A stretch of DNA of 42,394 nucleotides. It comes from Chara braunii (taxonomy: Eukaryota; Streptophyta; Charophyceae; Charales; Characeae). Positions 40,222 to 42,394 of the stretch are shown in pieces. The translations under genes were made by a program, and so were the position numbers. The stretch covers positions 1,133,091-1,175,484 of the forward strand of contig BFEA01000150.1 in NCBI GenBank assembly GCA_003427395.1. Direction: 5' to 3'. The notes under the pieces were generated by a model. The model was not told the origin of the DNA and searched no databases. It saw only the letters and a program-made list of their open reading frames with translations. Position 1 is the first letter of the stretch; every line of letters begins with the position of its first letter.

Positions 40222-42178
40222 TGCTACCCTCCTGAGTACGGCACTCCGGCCCCTGGGCCTGCCAAATCAACTACTTCCGTGGGACTGGGACCATTTGTAC
40301 TTTGGGACCGGGATTCGGGACACTGACTGTGGTGTGAAATTCTTTCCCATCTCCTGACATGTGCCGAAGTTGTGTGAATGATATGTTTTGCGTGCTGGAG
40401 TTGTTTTCAGGCTGTTCGATACGGTAGGGCACATTTTGCAGAAGTTAGGTGTGGAACAAACAGAAGCGGCCTTGTGGTTCAAATGCACTTGACCGTGATA
40501 GTGGAAGTGTTCAAAACTGAAAAGAAGAAAAACAACTTTTCCTTTGTGCTTCGTCAGGGGAAGAGGTGTTAACAGGGGAGGAGGTTGAGGGTGTCTCGAG
40601 GGCGCTGCAGGTGAGGTCAAGGCGGGTTGGCGGTAGGGTCAAGGAGGATCTTAAGTTGGTGGGGTCGAGGGGAAGGGATATAGCGAAGGGGTCAACGAGG
40701 GGGGTGAGGGGAGGGTCAAAGGGTTAAAAAGGAGGGGGTAAGGAGGGGAGGTGGAAGGTTGTGGGGACGGTGGAGCGAGGAGGTTATTGGTAAATAGAGG
40801 GGTGGGGAGTGTCACGGAAGGGCGGGGTTTGAGGATGGAGTTTTCAAGTTGGGGGAGAGGGTGGGGGGTAAGGGGGTGATGAGAGAGAAAAGTTGGTCAA
40901 GGTGGTACAGATAGAAACAGCCTTGTTTTTGGAATGCACCAAGTGTTGGTCAGGGAGATTGAGATAGGGCAGCCCCCGCCCCTCTGTAGAAACAGCCTTG
41001 TTGTTGGAATGCACCTAGTGTTGGTCAAGCTGTTGAAGGGGGTGTGAGAGAGAAAACTTGGTCAAGGCGGAACAGATAGAAACAGCCTTGTGGTTGGAAT
41101 GCACCTAGTGTTGGTCGAGGAGGTTGAGATGGGGCAGCCGTGGAACAATCAGAAACAGCCTTGTGGTTGGAACGGACATGACTGCTATCATGGAAGTGTT
41201 CAAAACAGAAAAGCAAAGGAAACAAACTTTTCCTTTGTGCTTTGGCAGGGGAAGGGGTGTCAGCGAGGGGCGGGGTTGACGGGGTTTTGAGGGTGTTGTT
41301 GGTGAGGTCAAGGTGGCTTGTGGTACGGTTGAGGAGAGGGGGTGTCAAGGGGGGTCTATGGAGGGAGCACAGCCAGGGGTTTGAGGGGAGCATCAAAGGG
41401 TGAACAAGGTGGATCAAGGAGGCAGTAAGATGCCCTCCAACATGCCTTTGGCTACTTTTTAAACATGCATTCACTCTTTACTAACAAACAAGTGGATGCC
41501 TGCTGCGGATACACACGTGGCGCACACCTGCCCCTCCTCCCCCTGCTGGGGATACACACGTGGCGCACACCTGCCCCTCCTCCCCCCCCCTGCCTCCCAC
41601 CTCCACGACCCACGGGGGCAAGAAAGACCAAAACAGCACGTAGAATCGACGCTGTTGTGCACCTCATGCAGCGCCCTGGGCCCAAGAGGCAAAGAGGTCT
41701 CGCATGGGAGCGTCGTGCGAGATCCGTCTTAACTTTGATAAGGACTATAGATTAGAAAATTGCTCTCTTCCGTCCCTCGGAGACATGTTGGAAGGGGGGT
41801 TATTGCGGTGCTTTGGATGCCTCTATGTGCATGCTAGACAAGTTGCTGATCAGGCAATGCACATCCACTGACATGTGTTTTCAATCCGATTTTCATGTAA
41901 CGGAGTCACCTAAAGAGGTAAGAATCCGTAATCACTTGCGAACAGTAGGCAAAGCCAAATCTTATTATGTGTTCCAGTTTTTATGTTATCAAGTCACAAA
42001 CCCTCCCCCCATTACCCAACTAAGGTGCCATTTCTTTGTGGTGATCTTTTGACTTACTCAGTTTGTGCATTGATTGGCCTTGTTTGCACAGGTTACGAAA
42101 GAGGTGGCGGATTGCCTGGATTTCTTGTCCCATTGTTATGGAATATTTGGCTTCACATTTGAGCTCGAGTTGTCTACA
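12376..42178 (+). CDS. THRRS: Cytosolic-type threonyl-tRNA synthetase, exons 1-15 (3' end outside window)
   Basis: Spliced coding sequence of threonyl-tRNA synthetase, which charges tRNA-Thr with threonine using ATP. Fifteen exons join in phase to give 487 codons with no gap against the family. Domains in order: a short N-terminal extension (1-66), TGS domain (about 67-130), the N2 editing domain with HSSAH (140-144) and CRGPH (248-252), and the class II catalytic core. In the core, the zinc-binding Cys is in MNCPGHC (Cys 400), motif 2 contains HRNE (428-431), and QDDAH supplies the second zinc ligand (His 451). The third zinc His, motif 3 and the anticodon-binding domain lie to the right of the window. 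Plant enzymes are about 700 residues, so roughly two thirds is present. Wording such as [20 protein letters not shown] is plant-like. The early acidic residues give no clear organelle presequence. All introns are GT-AG. Introns total 28,342 bases. Confidence 0.97.
12876..12963 (+). pseudogene. tRNA-like remnant, closest to tRNA-Trp(CCA)
   Basis: A perfect T-arm (AAGGG-TTCGAAT-CCCTT, about 12939-12955) is preceded by CTCCAAC ACCC, resembling the anticodon loop of tRNA-Trp, and a D-arm-like CGGTAGAAC (12894-12902). An apparent duplication of TATAGG lengthens the variable region, and the 5' acceptor strand does not pair with TCTCTCC at the 3' end. It is therefore not a working gene. An organellar source is possible, since plastid tRNAs share GGTTCGAATCC and CTCTCC ends. 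Sense and identity are uncertain. Confidence 0.35.
13735..13960 (+). repeat. Three tandem units of about 88 bp
   Basis: AAGTTTTGGCGGGC begins units at 13742, 13830 and 13919. Each continues with a TTTCCATCTCGATTTCAT and AAAGATTACCGTAGTGAAAAG segment. The third unit is truncated. Confidence 0.88.
14083..14150 (+). repeat. Possible tRNA-derived SINE head
   Basis: GGGCTAGCGTAGCTCGGTTG resembles the first 24 bases of the SINE described at 30543-30914 (with box A TAGCTCGGTTG). A weak box B (GAGTTCGATGA) follows at about 14138. No body or tail is recognisable, so this may be a truncated relative or chance. Confidence 0.3.
14247..14528. mobile_element. Short inverted-repeat element, CTAG-ended family (copy 1)
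   Basis: The left end CTAGGCTACCAG-GTGGCCCGGGA is the imperfect inverse of the right end CCCGGGCGGCCCGGCTGGTAGCCTAG. The interior is AT-rich, with a TGTGACCGTGAGGCAAAAGTTGTTCA-like segment shared with the copy at 26185-26406. About 280 bp, no coding capacity: a MITE-like non-autonomous element. The superfamily is not evident. Confidence 0.75.
15000..15250 (+). repeat. AACGAATCA-type minisatellite
   Basis: About 250 bases are built from short variants of CAAGGAACGAAT and CAAAGAACGACGAAT. Both long reading frames through it stay open because the unit lacks stops, giving Arg/Asn/Lys/Thr-rich translations with no domain. Confidence 0.85.
15647..15735. repeat. Compound (GT)n-(GA)n microsatellite
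   Basis: About 10 GT units followed by some 35 GA units with one interruption, inside intron 1. Confidence 0.96.
15997..16104. mobile_element. Palindromic TA-inserting MITE, copy A1
   Basis: A 108-bp near-palindrome bounded by CTACCGTC and GACGGTAG. The arms read AATAGAACGCCCGGTCATTA and its inverse around a short loop. It is the most symmetrical copy and the only clear one in intron 1. A shorter inverted pair (CATCTGGTAG at 15938, CTACCAGATG at 16167) brackets it. Copy A2 shares some flanking sequence. Confidence 0.88.
16190..16293. repeat. (GT)n-(GC)n-(GA)n compound tract
   Basis: GTGTGTGCGTGTGCG passes into about 19 CG units (16202-16239) and then about 27 GA units. The alternating CG stretch is of a kind that readily adopts Z-DNA, and the purine-pyrimidine mirror GA tract can form triplex structure. 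It lies about 90 bp from the palindromic copy A1. Confidence 0.97.
16944..17033. repeat. Long T-tract
   Basis: About 90 bases of almost pure T with one G and one C interruption. Read on the other strand this is an A tail-like tract, but no retroposed body or duplication was recognised next to it. Confidence 0.95.
17098..17355 (+). repeat. 38-bp minisatellite with longer variant units
   Basis: Units of CTGGAAAACAGGTCCAGCGT followed by CCTGTCTTTGGTACCAGA repeat three times without length change. Two later units carry an inserted AGAAAGAAAAAACAGGCTGG segment. The unit starts with CTGGAAAACAGGTCCAG, a partial inverted repeat. It lies 140 bases before exon 2. Confidence 0.93.
17492..17603 (+). 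CDS. THRRS: ThrRS exon 2, first half of TGS domain (residues 69-106)
   Basis: The exon reads VTMPDG, then [22 protein letters not shown], the beta-grasp TGS fold of ThrRS. The acceptor is the AG in ATCAG at 17490-17491; choosing it restores K-V-T across the junction as in the family. The polypyrimidine tract lies 35-60 bases upstream rather than adjacent, which is somewhat unusual. The donor is GTACGT, phase 0. Confidence 0.95.
17891..18118 (+). repeat. Tandem duplication, 122-bp period
   Basis: AAACAGATGGTGTGTTCCAA recurs at 17901 and 18023, and both units run on to TGTTAAGGGCTA. The copies differ at several positions. Confidence 0.9.
18286..18440 (+). mobile_element. Retroposition unit with target-site duplications around U6 copy 1
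   Basis: Left duplication 18286-18300, U6 body, A-rich tail 18405-18425 with two G interruptions, right duplication 18426-18440. The duplication begins AAAAG, the A-rich start expected when a LINE endonuclease nicks a TTTT/A-like site. Confidence 0.93.
18301..18404 (+). pseudogene. U6 snRNA retropseudogene, copy 1
   Basis: A full-length U6 snRNA sequence. It has the 5' stem-loop TGTCC-TTCG-GGACA of the plant type, then AAAATTGGAACGATACAGAG, the AGC triad in GATTAGCATGGCCCC, the TGCGCAAGGATGACAC internal stem-loop and a GGTCCAAATT end. Four extra bases (AGAG) follow ACAGAG. An A-rich tail follows, and the whole is flanked by 15-bp direct repeats AAAAGACTT(G/A)GCCAG at 18286-18300 and 18426-18440, one mismatch. 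No upstream sequence element or TATA box of plant U6 genes is seen, and a T-run terminator is absent. This is a LINE-mediated retroposed copy, presumed silent. Confidence 0.95.
19449..19485 (+). repeat. (GCTTAT)n hexanucleotide repeat
   Basis: About six copies of GCTTAT in intron 2. It is not one of the usual telomere repeats. Confidence 0.95.
20038..20455 (+). repeat. Tandem duplication with (CA)n and ACTACAACAAACA-type repeats
   Basis: CAATTTCTCT and GGATGGATGAAAAGAAAG-type sequence occurs at about 20039 and again near 20289. Each unit continues with GGTGGTTTATGGC and then CA-rich DNA, in which CTACAACAAACACTACAATG is also repeated (near 20196 and 20371). Period about 250 bp. Confidence 0.88.
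20505..20651 (+). mobile_element. Retroposition unit with perfect 14-bp duplications around U6 copy 2
   Basis: Target duplication, U6 body and pure A tail (20624-20638) are all intact, so this insertion looks young. The last A of the tail overlaps the first base of the right duplication, so the duplication is 13 or 14 bp. Confidence 0.94.
20519..20624 (+). pseudogene. U6 snRNA retropseudogene, copy 2
   Basis: A second full-length U6 with the same plant-type 5' end (one change, GGGTCATCC), ACAGAG box, AGC triad and GGTCCAAATT end. Four extra bases (CATT) sit just after the ACAGAGAA stretch, at the equivalent place to the extra bases of copy 1. It ends in a 15-base A tail and is flanked by perfect 14-bp repeats AGGATTGCAGGGTT (20505-20518 and 20638-20651). 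No U6 promoter elements are seen upstream. This is a retroposed, presumed inactive copy, independent of copy 1 because its duplication differs. Confidence 0.95.
21506..21583 (-). pseudogene. tRNA-Ser-like pseudogene (organellar type)
   Basis: On the minus strand the 3' part reads AGGGGTTTGAATCCCTCTCCATCC, matching the T-arm and acceptor of plant mitochondrial trnS. It is preceded by a paired variable arm (ATATT-ACAA-AATAT), the long-arm class used by serine tRNAs, and an anticodon arm GTTAGGCCGAAAACTGAC in which one base seems lost from the usual CTTGAAA loop. The D-arm is eroded and the 5' acceptor strand no longer pairs, so it should not be functional. It ends some 40 bases before exon 3. 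Confidence 0.5.
21625..21750 (+). CDS. THRRS: ThrRS exon 3, end of TGS and start of N2 editing domain (residues 107-148)
   Basis: Contains VNGVLWDM and [10 protein letters not shown] (end of TGS), then [15 protein letters not shown] (140-144) gives the HxxxH pair of the editing site that removes mis-attached serine from tRNA-Thr. Both His are intact. A decayed tRNA-Ser-like sequence sits about 40-120 bases upstream in the intron. Confidence 0.96.
21751..22847 (+). other. ThrRS intron 3 (1,097 bp), mostly pyrimidine repeats
   Basis: Begins GTAAGC, ends TTTTGCAG. About two thirds is the CT-rich higher-order repeat described separately. Confidence 0.9.
21964..22670. repeat. CT-rich higher-order repeat, three units of about 245-260 bp
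   Basis: Each unit begins TTGTGA-TGCTG-TTGATTCTCTCTC (about 21957, 22216 and 22460), goes on with CCCTCTTTTTCTCCCTCT and ends with CTCCATC(T/C)CTCGTTCTCTCTTGG. Within units, CTCCCT, GGCTCTCT and CTCCGTCT subrepeats vary in number. One strand is almost purely pyrimidine for 0.7 kb. All three frames stay open, giving Leu/Ser/Pro-rich translations without meaning. Confidence 0.93.
22848..22907 (+). CDS. THRRS: ThrRS exon 4 (residues 149-168)
   Basis: A 20-codon exon reading [20 protein letters not shown], part of the N2 editing domain. The [10 protein letters not shown] wording is characteristic of plant cytosolic ThrRS and is one of the clearest lineage markers in the window. Flanked by TTGCAG and GTAAGG, phase 0 at both ends. 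Confidence 0.97.
22908..24032 (+). other. ThrRS intron 4 (1,125 bp)
   Basis: Contains one incomplete TTAA-flanked element at about 23370. The rest is unique sequence without a recognised gene. Confidence 0.85.
23370..23470. mobile_element. TTAA-flanked MITE, copy B1 (right end not found)
   Basis: TTAA followed by ACCCCCGGTACC matches the left terminus of the family. The body contains CGCGTTAACGGCC, also found in copy B4, within an inverted GGCGGCC/GGCCGCC pair. The right terminus could not be placed, so the copy is truncated or decayed. Confidence 0.55.
24033..24122 (+). CDS. THRRS: ThrRS exon 5 (residues 169-198)
   Basis: Starts [19 protein letters not shown] and continues into the linker helix of the editing domain (EKCVEKIAK). 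Phase 0 on both sides, acceptor ATTGCAG, donor GTATGC. Confidence 0.97.
24123..25555 (+). other. ThrRS intron 5 (1,433 bp)
   Basis: Contains a 65-base GA tract (24329-24393), a G-run (24763-24785) and a 160-bp tandem duplication. No gene is recognised. Confidence 0.88.
24920..25222 (+). repeat. Tandem duplication, 160-bp period
   Basis: TATGATTAGGATGA occurs at 24931 and 25091. Both units contain CTGAAACATG, TTGGGTCATTTTGGGCCC and GAGCCATC. The copies are diverged by about a fifth. Confidence 0.9.
25556..25630 (+). CDS. THRRS: ThrRS exon 6 (residues 199-223)
   Basis: Encodes [19 protein letters not shown], the conserved F-E-R-I/L-E-V segment of the editing domain in which plant and animal ThrRS align without gaps. 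Acceptor GTCCAG, donor GTAAGA, phase 0. Confidence 0.96.
25913..26060 (+). repeat. Tandem duplication, 78-bp period
   Basis: TGAATGCTTG, TTGTACATAACACACA and CTGTAGATGTGTGCATGTGT recur in two units starting at 25913 and 25991. Confidence 0.92.
26185..26406. mobile_element. Short inverted-repeat element, CTAG-ended family (copy 2)
   Basis: The right end, GCTGGTAGCCTAG preceded by CAAACAAGGT, matches copy 1 at 14528. The interior shares GGTGAAGAATTGCAATGTGACC and the AAAAGTTGTTCA block. The left terminus is eroded. An (AAAT)n tract (about 26207-26240) and a T-run leading to a G-run (26331-26363) have expanded inside. Confidence 0.7.
27211..27339 (+). CDS. THRRS: ThrRS exon 7, second editing-site motif (residues 224-266)
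   Basis: Contains [18 protein letters not shown]. The CRGPH element (Cys 248, His 252) supplies the other half of the editing centre, with HSSAH from exon 3. Both residues are intact. The donor is GTTAGT, and 51 bases downstream begins a 51-base C-run in the short intron 7. Confidence 0.97.
27340..27656 (+). other. ThrRS intron 7 (317 bp), shortest intron, with a 51-base C-run
   Basis: GTTAGT to TGTGCAG. The intron is dominated by the C-run at 27391-27441. Downstream is ordinary pyrimidine-rich intron. Confidence 0.93.
27391..27441. repeat. Uninterrupted run of 51 C
   Basis: A pure homopolymer, G on the opposite strand. Its true length is uncertain because such runs are poorly sequenced. 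Confidence 0.9.
27657..27746 (+). CDS. THRRS: ThrRS exon 8 (residues 267-296)
   Basis: Encodes [21 protein letters not shown], the strongly conserved linker between the editing domain and the class II core (YWxGxxxxExLQRxYGISxP). Phase 0 on both sides. The donor GTATAG is weak by consensus. Confidence 0.97.
27747..28429 (+). other. ThrRS intron 8 (683 bp)
   Basis: Begins GTATAG, ends CCCTCAG. It has a C-run followed by an A-run (27943-27968) but otherwise no recognised element. Confidence 0.88.
28430..28518 (+). CDS. THRRS: ThrRS exon 9 (residues 297-325, plus 2 nt)
   Basis: Encodes EEAKKRDHR and LFFFHPL. EEAKxRDHRxxG is the conserved entry to the catalytic domain. It ends in phase 2 (CTC AG) at GTGCGT and joins C-CCA of exon 10 to give LSPGS. 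Confidence 0.96.
28763..28973. mobile_element. TTAA-flanked MITE, copy B2
   Basis: Both ends are intact: TTAA-ACCACTAGTACCT at the left and AGGTACTAGTGGGT-TTAA at the right. The centre folds too (GACGGCTGCC near 28848 and GGCAGCCGTC near 28875), so the whole 211 bp is a foldback. No coding capacity. Confidence 0.82.
29688..29798. mobile_element. Palindromic TA-inserting MITE, copy A2
   Basis: CTACCGTCTTCACCCGAATG at the left is inverse to CGGGTGAAGACGGTAG at the right, 111 bp in all. The palindrome is interrupted by substitutions near the centre. It shares some flanking sequence with A1 (AGCTAAGGT, AAACGGC), so the transposed unit may be longer in some copies. Confidence 0.85.
30065..30199. 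mobile_element. TTAA-flanked MITE, copy B3
   Basis: TTAA-ACCACCAGTACC and GGTACTGGTGGT-TTAA bound a 135-bp element, with the CACCGCGTT...AAAACGT sub-terminal block shared with B4. The ends are exact inverses over 12 bases. TTAA duplication is the habit of piggyBac-type transposons, but the ends do not begin CCC as piggyBac termini usually do. Confidence 0.82.
30218..30340 (+). repeat. 76-bp tandem repeat with a palindromic-family fragment (A3)
   Basis: CCCGACATAGTGA(G/A)GTGCC recurs with AGACGACCATGT / AGACAACCATGT. Between the units, 30284-30299 reads CCGAATAGAACGCCCG, a piece of the palindromic MITE arm. Confidence 0.75.
30543..30914 (-). mobile_element. tRNA-derived SINE with A tail
   Basis: Read on the minus strand, the element begins GGGCCAGCGGCCTAGCTCGG. 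Box A is TAGCTCGGTTGG, box B GTGGGTTCAATCCC some 35 bases later, giving a tRNA-related head of about 75 bases. A unique body of about 290 bases follows (with CCCACCAGCTGAG, CCTAGGTACTACTACTCCC and other blocks) and a run of ten A's preceded by TAT. SINEs are transcribed by RNA polymerase III from these internal boxes and moved by LINE proteins. No clean target-site duplication was found, so the exact ends are approximate. Confidence 0.75.
31212..31809. mobile_element. hAT-like non-autonomous element with 8-bp target duplication (contains N gap)
   Basis: The termini CAGAGTTGCA and TGCAACTCTG are exact inverses. The element is bounded by perfect 8-bp repeats CCGCCCGG (31204-31211 and 31810-31817). 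An 8-bp duplication with CAG-starting ends is the pattern of hAT transposons. Other copies of the host MITE with GCCCGG undivided serve as the empty site. The visible interior is GC-rich with many GGTCGG/CCGACC motifs and an (ATT)n tract. The unresolved 330-base N run means any coding content is unknown. Confidence 0.8.
31380..31709. other. Assembly gap (330 N)
   Basis: Unsequenced bases within the hAT-like element. True length unknown. The GC-rich inverted repeats on each side explain why assembly failed here. Confidence 0.99.
32711..32821. mobile_element. Palindromic TA-inserting MITE, copy A5
   Basis: CTACTGTTTTCACTGGAATA and TTGGGGTGAAGACGGTAG bound 111 bp containing GAACGCCCGGTCATTAT and its inverse. 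It lies 107 bases before exon 10. Confidence 0.88.
32929..33025 (+). CDS. THRRS: ThrRS exon 10, start of class II core (residues 327-358)
   Basis: Encodes [15 protein letters not shown] and [14 protein letters not shown], the start of the class II catalytic fold leading to motif 1. The donor is GTGTGC, and a 60-base (GT)n tract begins about 22 bases inside the intron, so many GT dinucleotides surround the true donor. Confidence 0.97.
33026..34046 (+). other. ThrRS intron 10 (1,021 bp)
   Basis: GTGTGC to GGATAG. After the (GT)n tract, 33120-33600 is strongly purine-rich (AGGAGG/GATGAG-like), with no repeat period evident and no gene. Confidence 0.88.
33048..33108. repeat. (GT)n microsatellite next to the exon 10 donor
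   Basis: About 30 GT units starting 22 bases after the splice site. Confidence 0.97.
34047..34133 (+). CDS. THRRS: ThrRS exon 11, motif 1 region (residues 359-387)
   Basis: Encodes [20 protein letters not shown] and YKENMF. The TPN turn (361-363) is class II motif 1, which builds the dimer interface, and TSGH(x)xxYxENMF is a ThrRS signature. The acceptor is GGATAG, the donor GTCTGT. Confidence 0.97.
34134..35425 (+). other. ThrRS intron 11 (1,292 bp)
   Basis: Contains a (GT)n tract (34219-34260) and four diverged units with a CTCTGGCCAGG core. The rest is unique sequence without a recognised gene. Confidence 0.88.
34455..34820 (+). repeat. Four degenerate units of about 60 bp
   Basis: Units around 34458, 34528, 34660 and 34754 share GAGAACTG-GT-TTT, CT(C/G)TGGCCAGG-like and GAAAACACTGAAAAG blocks at uneven spacing. 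The open frames across them carry no known domain. Confidence 0.7.
35426..35510 (+). CDS. THRRS: ThrRS exon 12, zinc-binding Cys (residues 388-415, plus 1 nt)
   Basis: Encodes [15 protein letters not shown] and VRSYR. The Cys in MNCPGH (residue 400) is the first ligand of the catalytic zinc that recognises threonine. The exon ends in phase 1 with a single G, read with AG of exon 13 as Glu. Its last three bases together with the donor form GAGGTATG, repeated exactly at 35635 on the far side of an inverted U6 pseudogene. Confidence 0.97.
35531..35634 (-). pseudogene. U6 snRNA pseudogene, copy 3 (antisense to ThrRS)
   Basis: On the minus strand this reads as a diverged full-length U6: CATCCATTAACATCGGAACG, GATACAGAG, then six extra bases (AAAGAG), AAGATTAGCATGGCCCCTGC, GATGACATGCATAAATC and GTCCAAAC. 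It is older than copies 1 and 2 (more substitutions). Its 3' side is followed by TA and an 11-base G-run instead of an A tail. GAGGTATG occurs on both flanks (35508-35515 and 35635-35642), an apparent 8-bp target duplication. The left copy spans the exon 12/intron 12 junction. It is transcribed in antisense as part of the ThrRS pre-mRNA. Confidence 0.88.
35701..35836. mobile_element. Palindromic TA-inserting MITE, copy A6 (136 bp variant)
   Basis: CTACCTTTGCCACCCGAATG and TTCGGGTGAAGAAGGTAG ends. The interior has ATATCTGTCGTATGGTCATTTTATAGCTG and an AT-rich expansion near ATTATTAATTACC. Together with A7 it forms a subfamily with ACATA/CATAC in place of the GCCCGG arm. Confidence 0.82.
36052..36162. 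mobile_element. Palindromic TA-inserting MITE, copy A7
   Basis: CTACCTTCTTTCTCCGAATA at the left and ATTCGGGGGAAGAAGGTAG at the right, 111 bp. The arms contain CATACGGTCATTATAGCTGT and its inverse, the same arm variant as A6. Confidence 0.87.
36604..36805 (+). pseudogene. Retroposed fragment of large-subunit (25S/28S) rRNA
   Basis: About 200 bases match a universally conserved part of nuclear LSU rRNA: GGATTAACGAGATTCCCAC, CGAAACCACAGCCAAGGGAA, GACCCTGTTGAGCTTGACTC, GTGAAATGACT(C)GAGAGG and AAATACCACTACTTTTAACG. The fragment begins and ends inside the gene, has several substitutions and one small insertion (AGGGTGTAGAATAAG), and runs into an 11-base A tail (36806-36816). CTGAGGCATTG is present at both flanks (36594-36604 and 36828-36838), preceded by AAGGAC on both sides with a 9-base length difference. 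The pattern fits RNA-mediated insertion by LINE machinery. Not functional. Confidence 0.9.
37339..37460. mobile_element. TTAA-flanked MITE, copy B4
   Basis: TTAA-CCACCAGTACC at the left and GGTACTGGTGG-ATTA at the right. The right TTAA has changed. CACCGCGTTAACGGCC is shared with B1. Immediately left, 37323-37338 reads GAGGTACTGGTGGGTGG, a second right terminus of the same family, so two elements or a partial tandem copy abut at the TTAA. Confidence 0.75.
37736..37845. mobile_element. Palindromic TA-inserting MITE, copy A8 (decayed)
   Basis: The left end CTACCGTCTTCCGCCAAATA is good. The right end ACTCGGGGCAAGATGCTGG is eroded. TCGTATCTAGA and AATACAGCTATAAGGACTGG are recognisable inside. 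Confidence 0.75.
38004..38098 (+). CDS. THRRS: ThrRS exon 13, class II motif 2 (residues 417-447)
   Basis: Encodes [19 protein letters not shown] and [13 protein letters not shown] (428-431) is motif 2, whose Arg and Glu bind ATP and the tRNA acceptor end. All key residues are present. Acceptor GGCGCAG, donor GTGAGT. Confidence 0.98.
38102..38375 (+). repeat. Tandem duplication, about 175-bp period
   Basis: TGTCCTTCAGGAGTTCC (38104) and TGTCCTCCAGGAGCTGC (38279) start two units that share CTCTGTTTATCA, TTTTTNNAACGTAT and a CCCC(G)GAT segment. The first unit starts right at the intron 13 donor. Confidence 0.8.
38428..38639 (+). repeat. 53-bp tandem duplication, one unit interrupted by MITE A9
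   Basis: Unit 1 (from 38428) reads CCCCCAAGCCAAGCTTCAC...AGATCGC-TA-GCCTTTCG..TTGAAATCT. Unit 2 (from 38481) reads CCCCCATAACCAAGCTTACAC...AGATGAC-TA, then the MITE, then TA-GCCTTTCTCTTGAAATCT. Unit 1 thus preserves the empty site of A9. Confidence 0.85.
38509..38622. mobile_element. Palindromic TA-inserting MITE, copy A9, with related empty site
   Basis: CTACCGGTTTCACCCGAGTA at the left and ATTCGGGTGAAGATGGTAG at the right. Comparison with the uninterrupted neighbouring unit at 38428-38474 shows that one TA became two, so the TA is the duplicated target and the element proper is about 108 bp (38512-38619). This places the family with Tc1/mariner-type (Stowaway-like) MITEs by insertion habit. 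The terminal sequence itself is not the usual CTCCCTCC. Confidence 0.87.
39276..39308 (+). CDS. THRRS: ThrRS exon 14, 33-nt microexon (residues 448-458)
   Basis: Only eleven codons, [11 protein letters not shown]. With the final Gln of exon 13 it completes QDDAH, whose His (451) is the second zinc ligand. The exon is easily missed by gene finders, but both splice sites are good (TTTGCAG and GTAGGA) and the frame is exact. Confidence 0.97.
39915..40070. repeat. (CT)n microsatellite, about 155 bp, with one N
   Basis: Almost pure CT, single unresolved base at 39985, ending in CG-rich variants at 40053-40082. A second CT tract lies at 40174-40221. Confidence 0.97.
40455..41310 (+). repeat. Dispersed duplication (about 690 bp apart) plus GAAACAGCCTTGT repeats
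   Basis: The block GGAAGTGTTCAAAAC-GAAAAG, ACTTTTCCTTTGTGCTT and GGGGAAG(A/G)GGTGT occurs near 40500 and again near 41190. In between, GAAACAGCCTTGT(G/T)(T/G)TTGGAATGCACC-AGTGTTGGTC occurs at about 40914, 40987, 41079 and 41152. All are G-rich on the plus strand. Confidence 0.85.
41503..41590 (+). repeat. 45-bp tandem pair
   Basis: GGATACACACGTGGCGCACA followed by CCTGCCCCTCCTCCCCC, present twice in a row (from 41506 and 41549). Confidence 0.93.
42092..42178 (+). CDS. THRRS: ThrRS exon 15 (residues 459-487), last exon in window
   Basis: Encodes [12 protein letters not shown] and [10 protein letters not shown], the segment following motif 2 in ThrRS. The family continues RPE...(Y/F)LG from here. 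The donor GTAAGT at 42179 is consensus and the frame ends in phase 0, so the next exon is beyond the window. The remaining 216 bases are purine-rich intron. Confidence 0.95.
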
Positions 42179-42394
42179 GTAAGTCCTATGGATCCTGAGA
42201 TCAATGTCTTGATTAGCTTCTCTTTCTTATTTGGCGTTATTTTTTGGGCCGGTATTTCAACTATCCATAGTTTTGCAAATGACACTGTTGCAGCATGTAC
42301 GTCCCTGGTTTCAAGCGAGGCTGAGAGGGGAAGGGGGGCCCACGGCAAGGGAGGGGGAGATAAGGCGGTGGGACGGAGATGGACGGGTGGGAGG
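42179..42394 (+). other. Start of ThrRS intron 15 (runs off window)
   Basis: Begins with consensus GTAAGT. The final 80 bases are G-rich (GGGAGG/GGACGG). No acceptor and no further ThrRS coding motif is visible before the edge. Confidence 0.88.

Larger units (their letters stand above)
39309..42091 (+). other. ThrRS intron 14 (2,783 bp)
   Basis: Contains a long (CT)n block with an internal N, then a G-rich region (40560-41440) with duplicated segments, and a 45-bp tandem pair at 41503. No gene is recognised. Open frames of up to 164 codons are products of the CT tract. Confidence 0.88.

Noticed and set aside
39836-40357. Ser/Leu and Arg/Glu repeat proteins over the CT tract
   Set aside because: This is a microsatellite artefact containing an unresolved base.
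1-42394. Search for CRISPR arrays, operons, phage or defence genes
   Set aside because: Tandem repeats here lack unique equal-length spacers, no prokaryotic genes are present, and the gene structure is eukaryotic throughout.

Overview
The window is nuclear DNA from a green-plant-lineage eukaryote, best read as a streptophyte with large, repeat-filled introns. Three things support this. A 15-exon threonyl-tRNA synthetase gene resembles land-plant cytosolic ThrRS more than the animal enzyme. The U6 snRNA copies carry the plant-type 5' stem-loop. A mitochondrial insert carries nad5- and nad2-like segments and a group II intron domain V. A charophyte alga or early land plant would fit, but that is an inference and the species cannot be named from the sequence. 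One 330-base N gap (31380-31709) and one single N (39985) mark assembly uncertainty.

Layout. 1-540 holds a mitochondrial insertion (group II domain V on the minus strand, then a nad5/nad2 chimera). 541-10.2 kb is intergenic, very AT-rich between about 4.3 and 11 kb, with three blocks of long tandem duplication but no recognisable gene. 10.2-10.5 kb contains a broken LINE reverse transcriptase. From about 11.4 kb base composition rises and the upstream region of the ThrRS gene begins. The ATG is at 12376, and fifteen exons run on the plus strand to 42178: 1461 coding bases, 487 codons, spread over 28,342 bases of intron. The C-terminal part of the catalytic core and the anticodon-binding domain lie beyond the right edge.

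The introns are the interesting part. They hold a dense collection of retroposed structural RNAs: three U6 snRNA pseudogenes (two with A tails and 14-15 bp target-site duplications), a polyadenylated fragment of large-subunit rRNA, and a tRNA-derived SINE. They also hold three families of short inverted-repeat elements: a palindromic TA-inserting family with eight or nine copies, a TTAA-flanked family and a CTAG-ended family. A hAT-like element is nested in one palindromic copy with a perfect 8-bp duplication. Long microsatellites and minisatellites fill much of the rest. All three U6 copies carry 4-6 extra bases at the same point, just after the ACAGAGA box. One U6 copy landed on the exon 12 5' splice site and appears to have duplicated it.

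No bacterial-type operon, CRISPR array or defence system is present. The most promising biology is the activity of LINE machinery on small structural RNAs and its effect on splice sites in a housekeeping gene.
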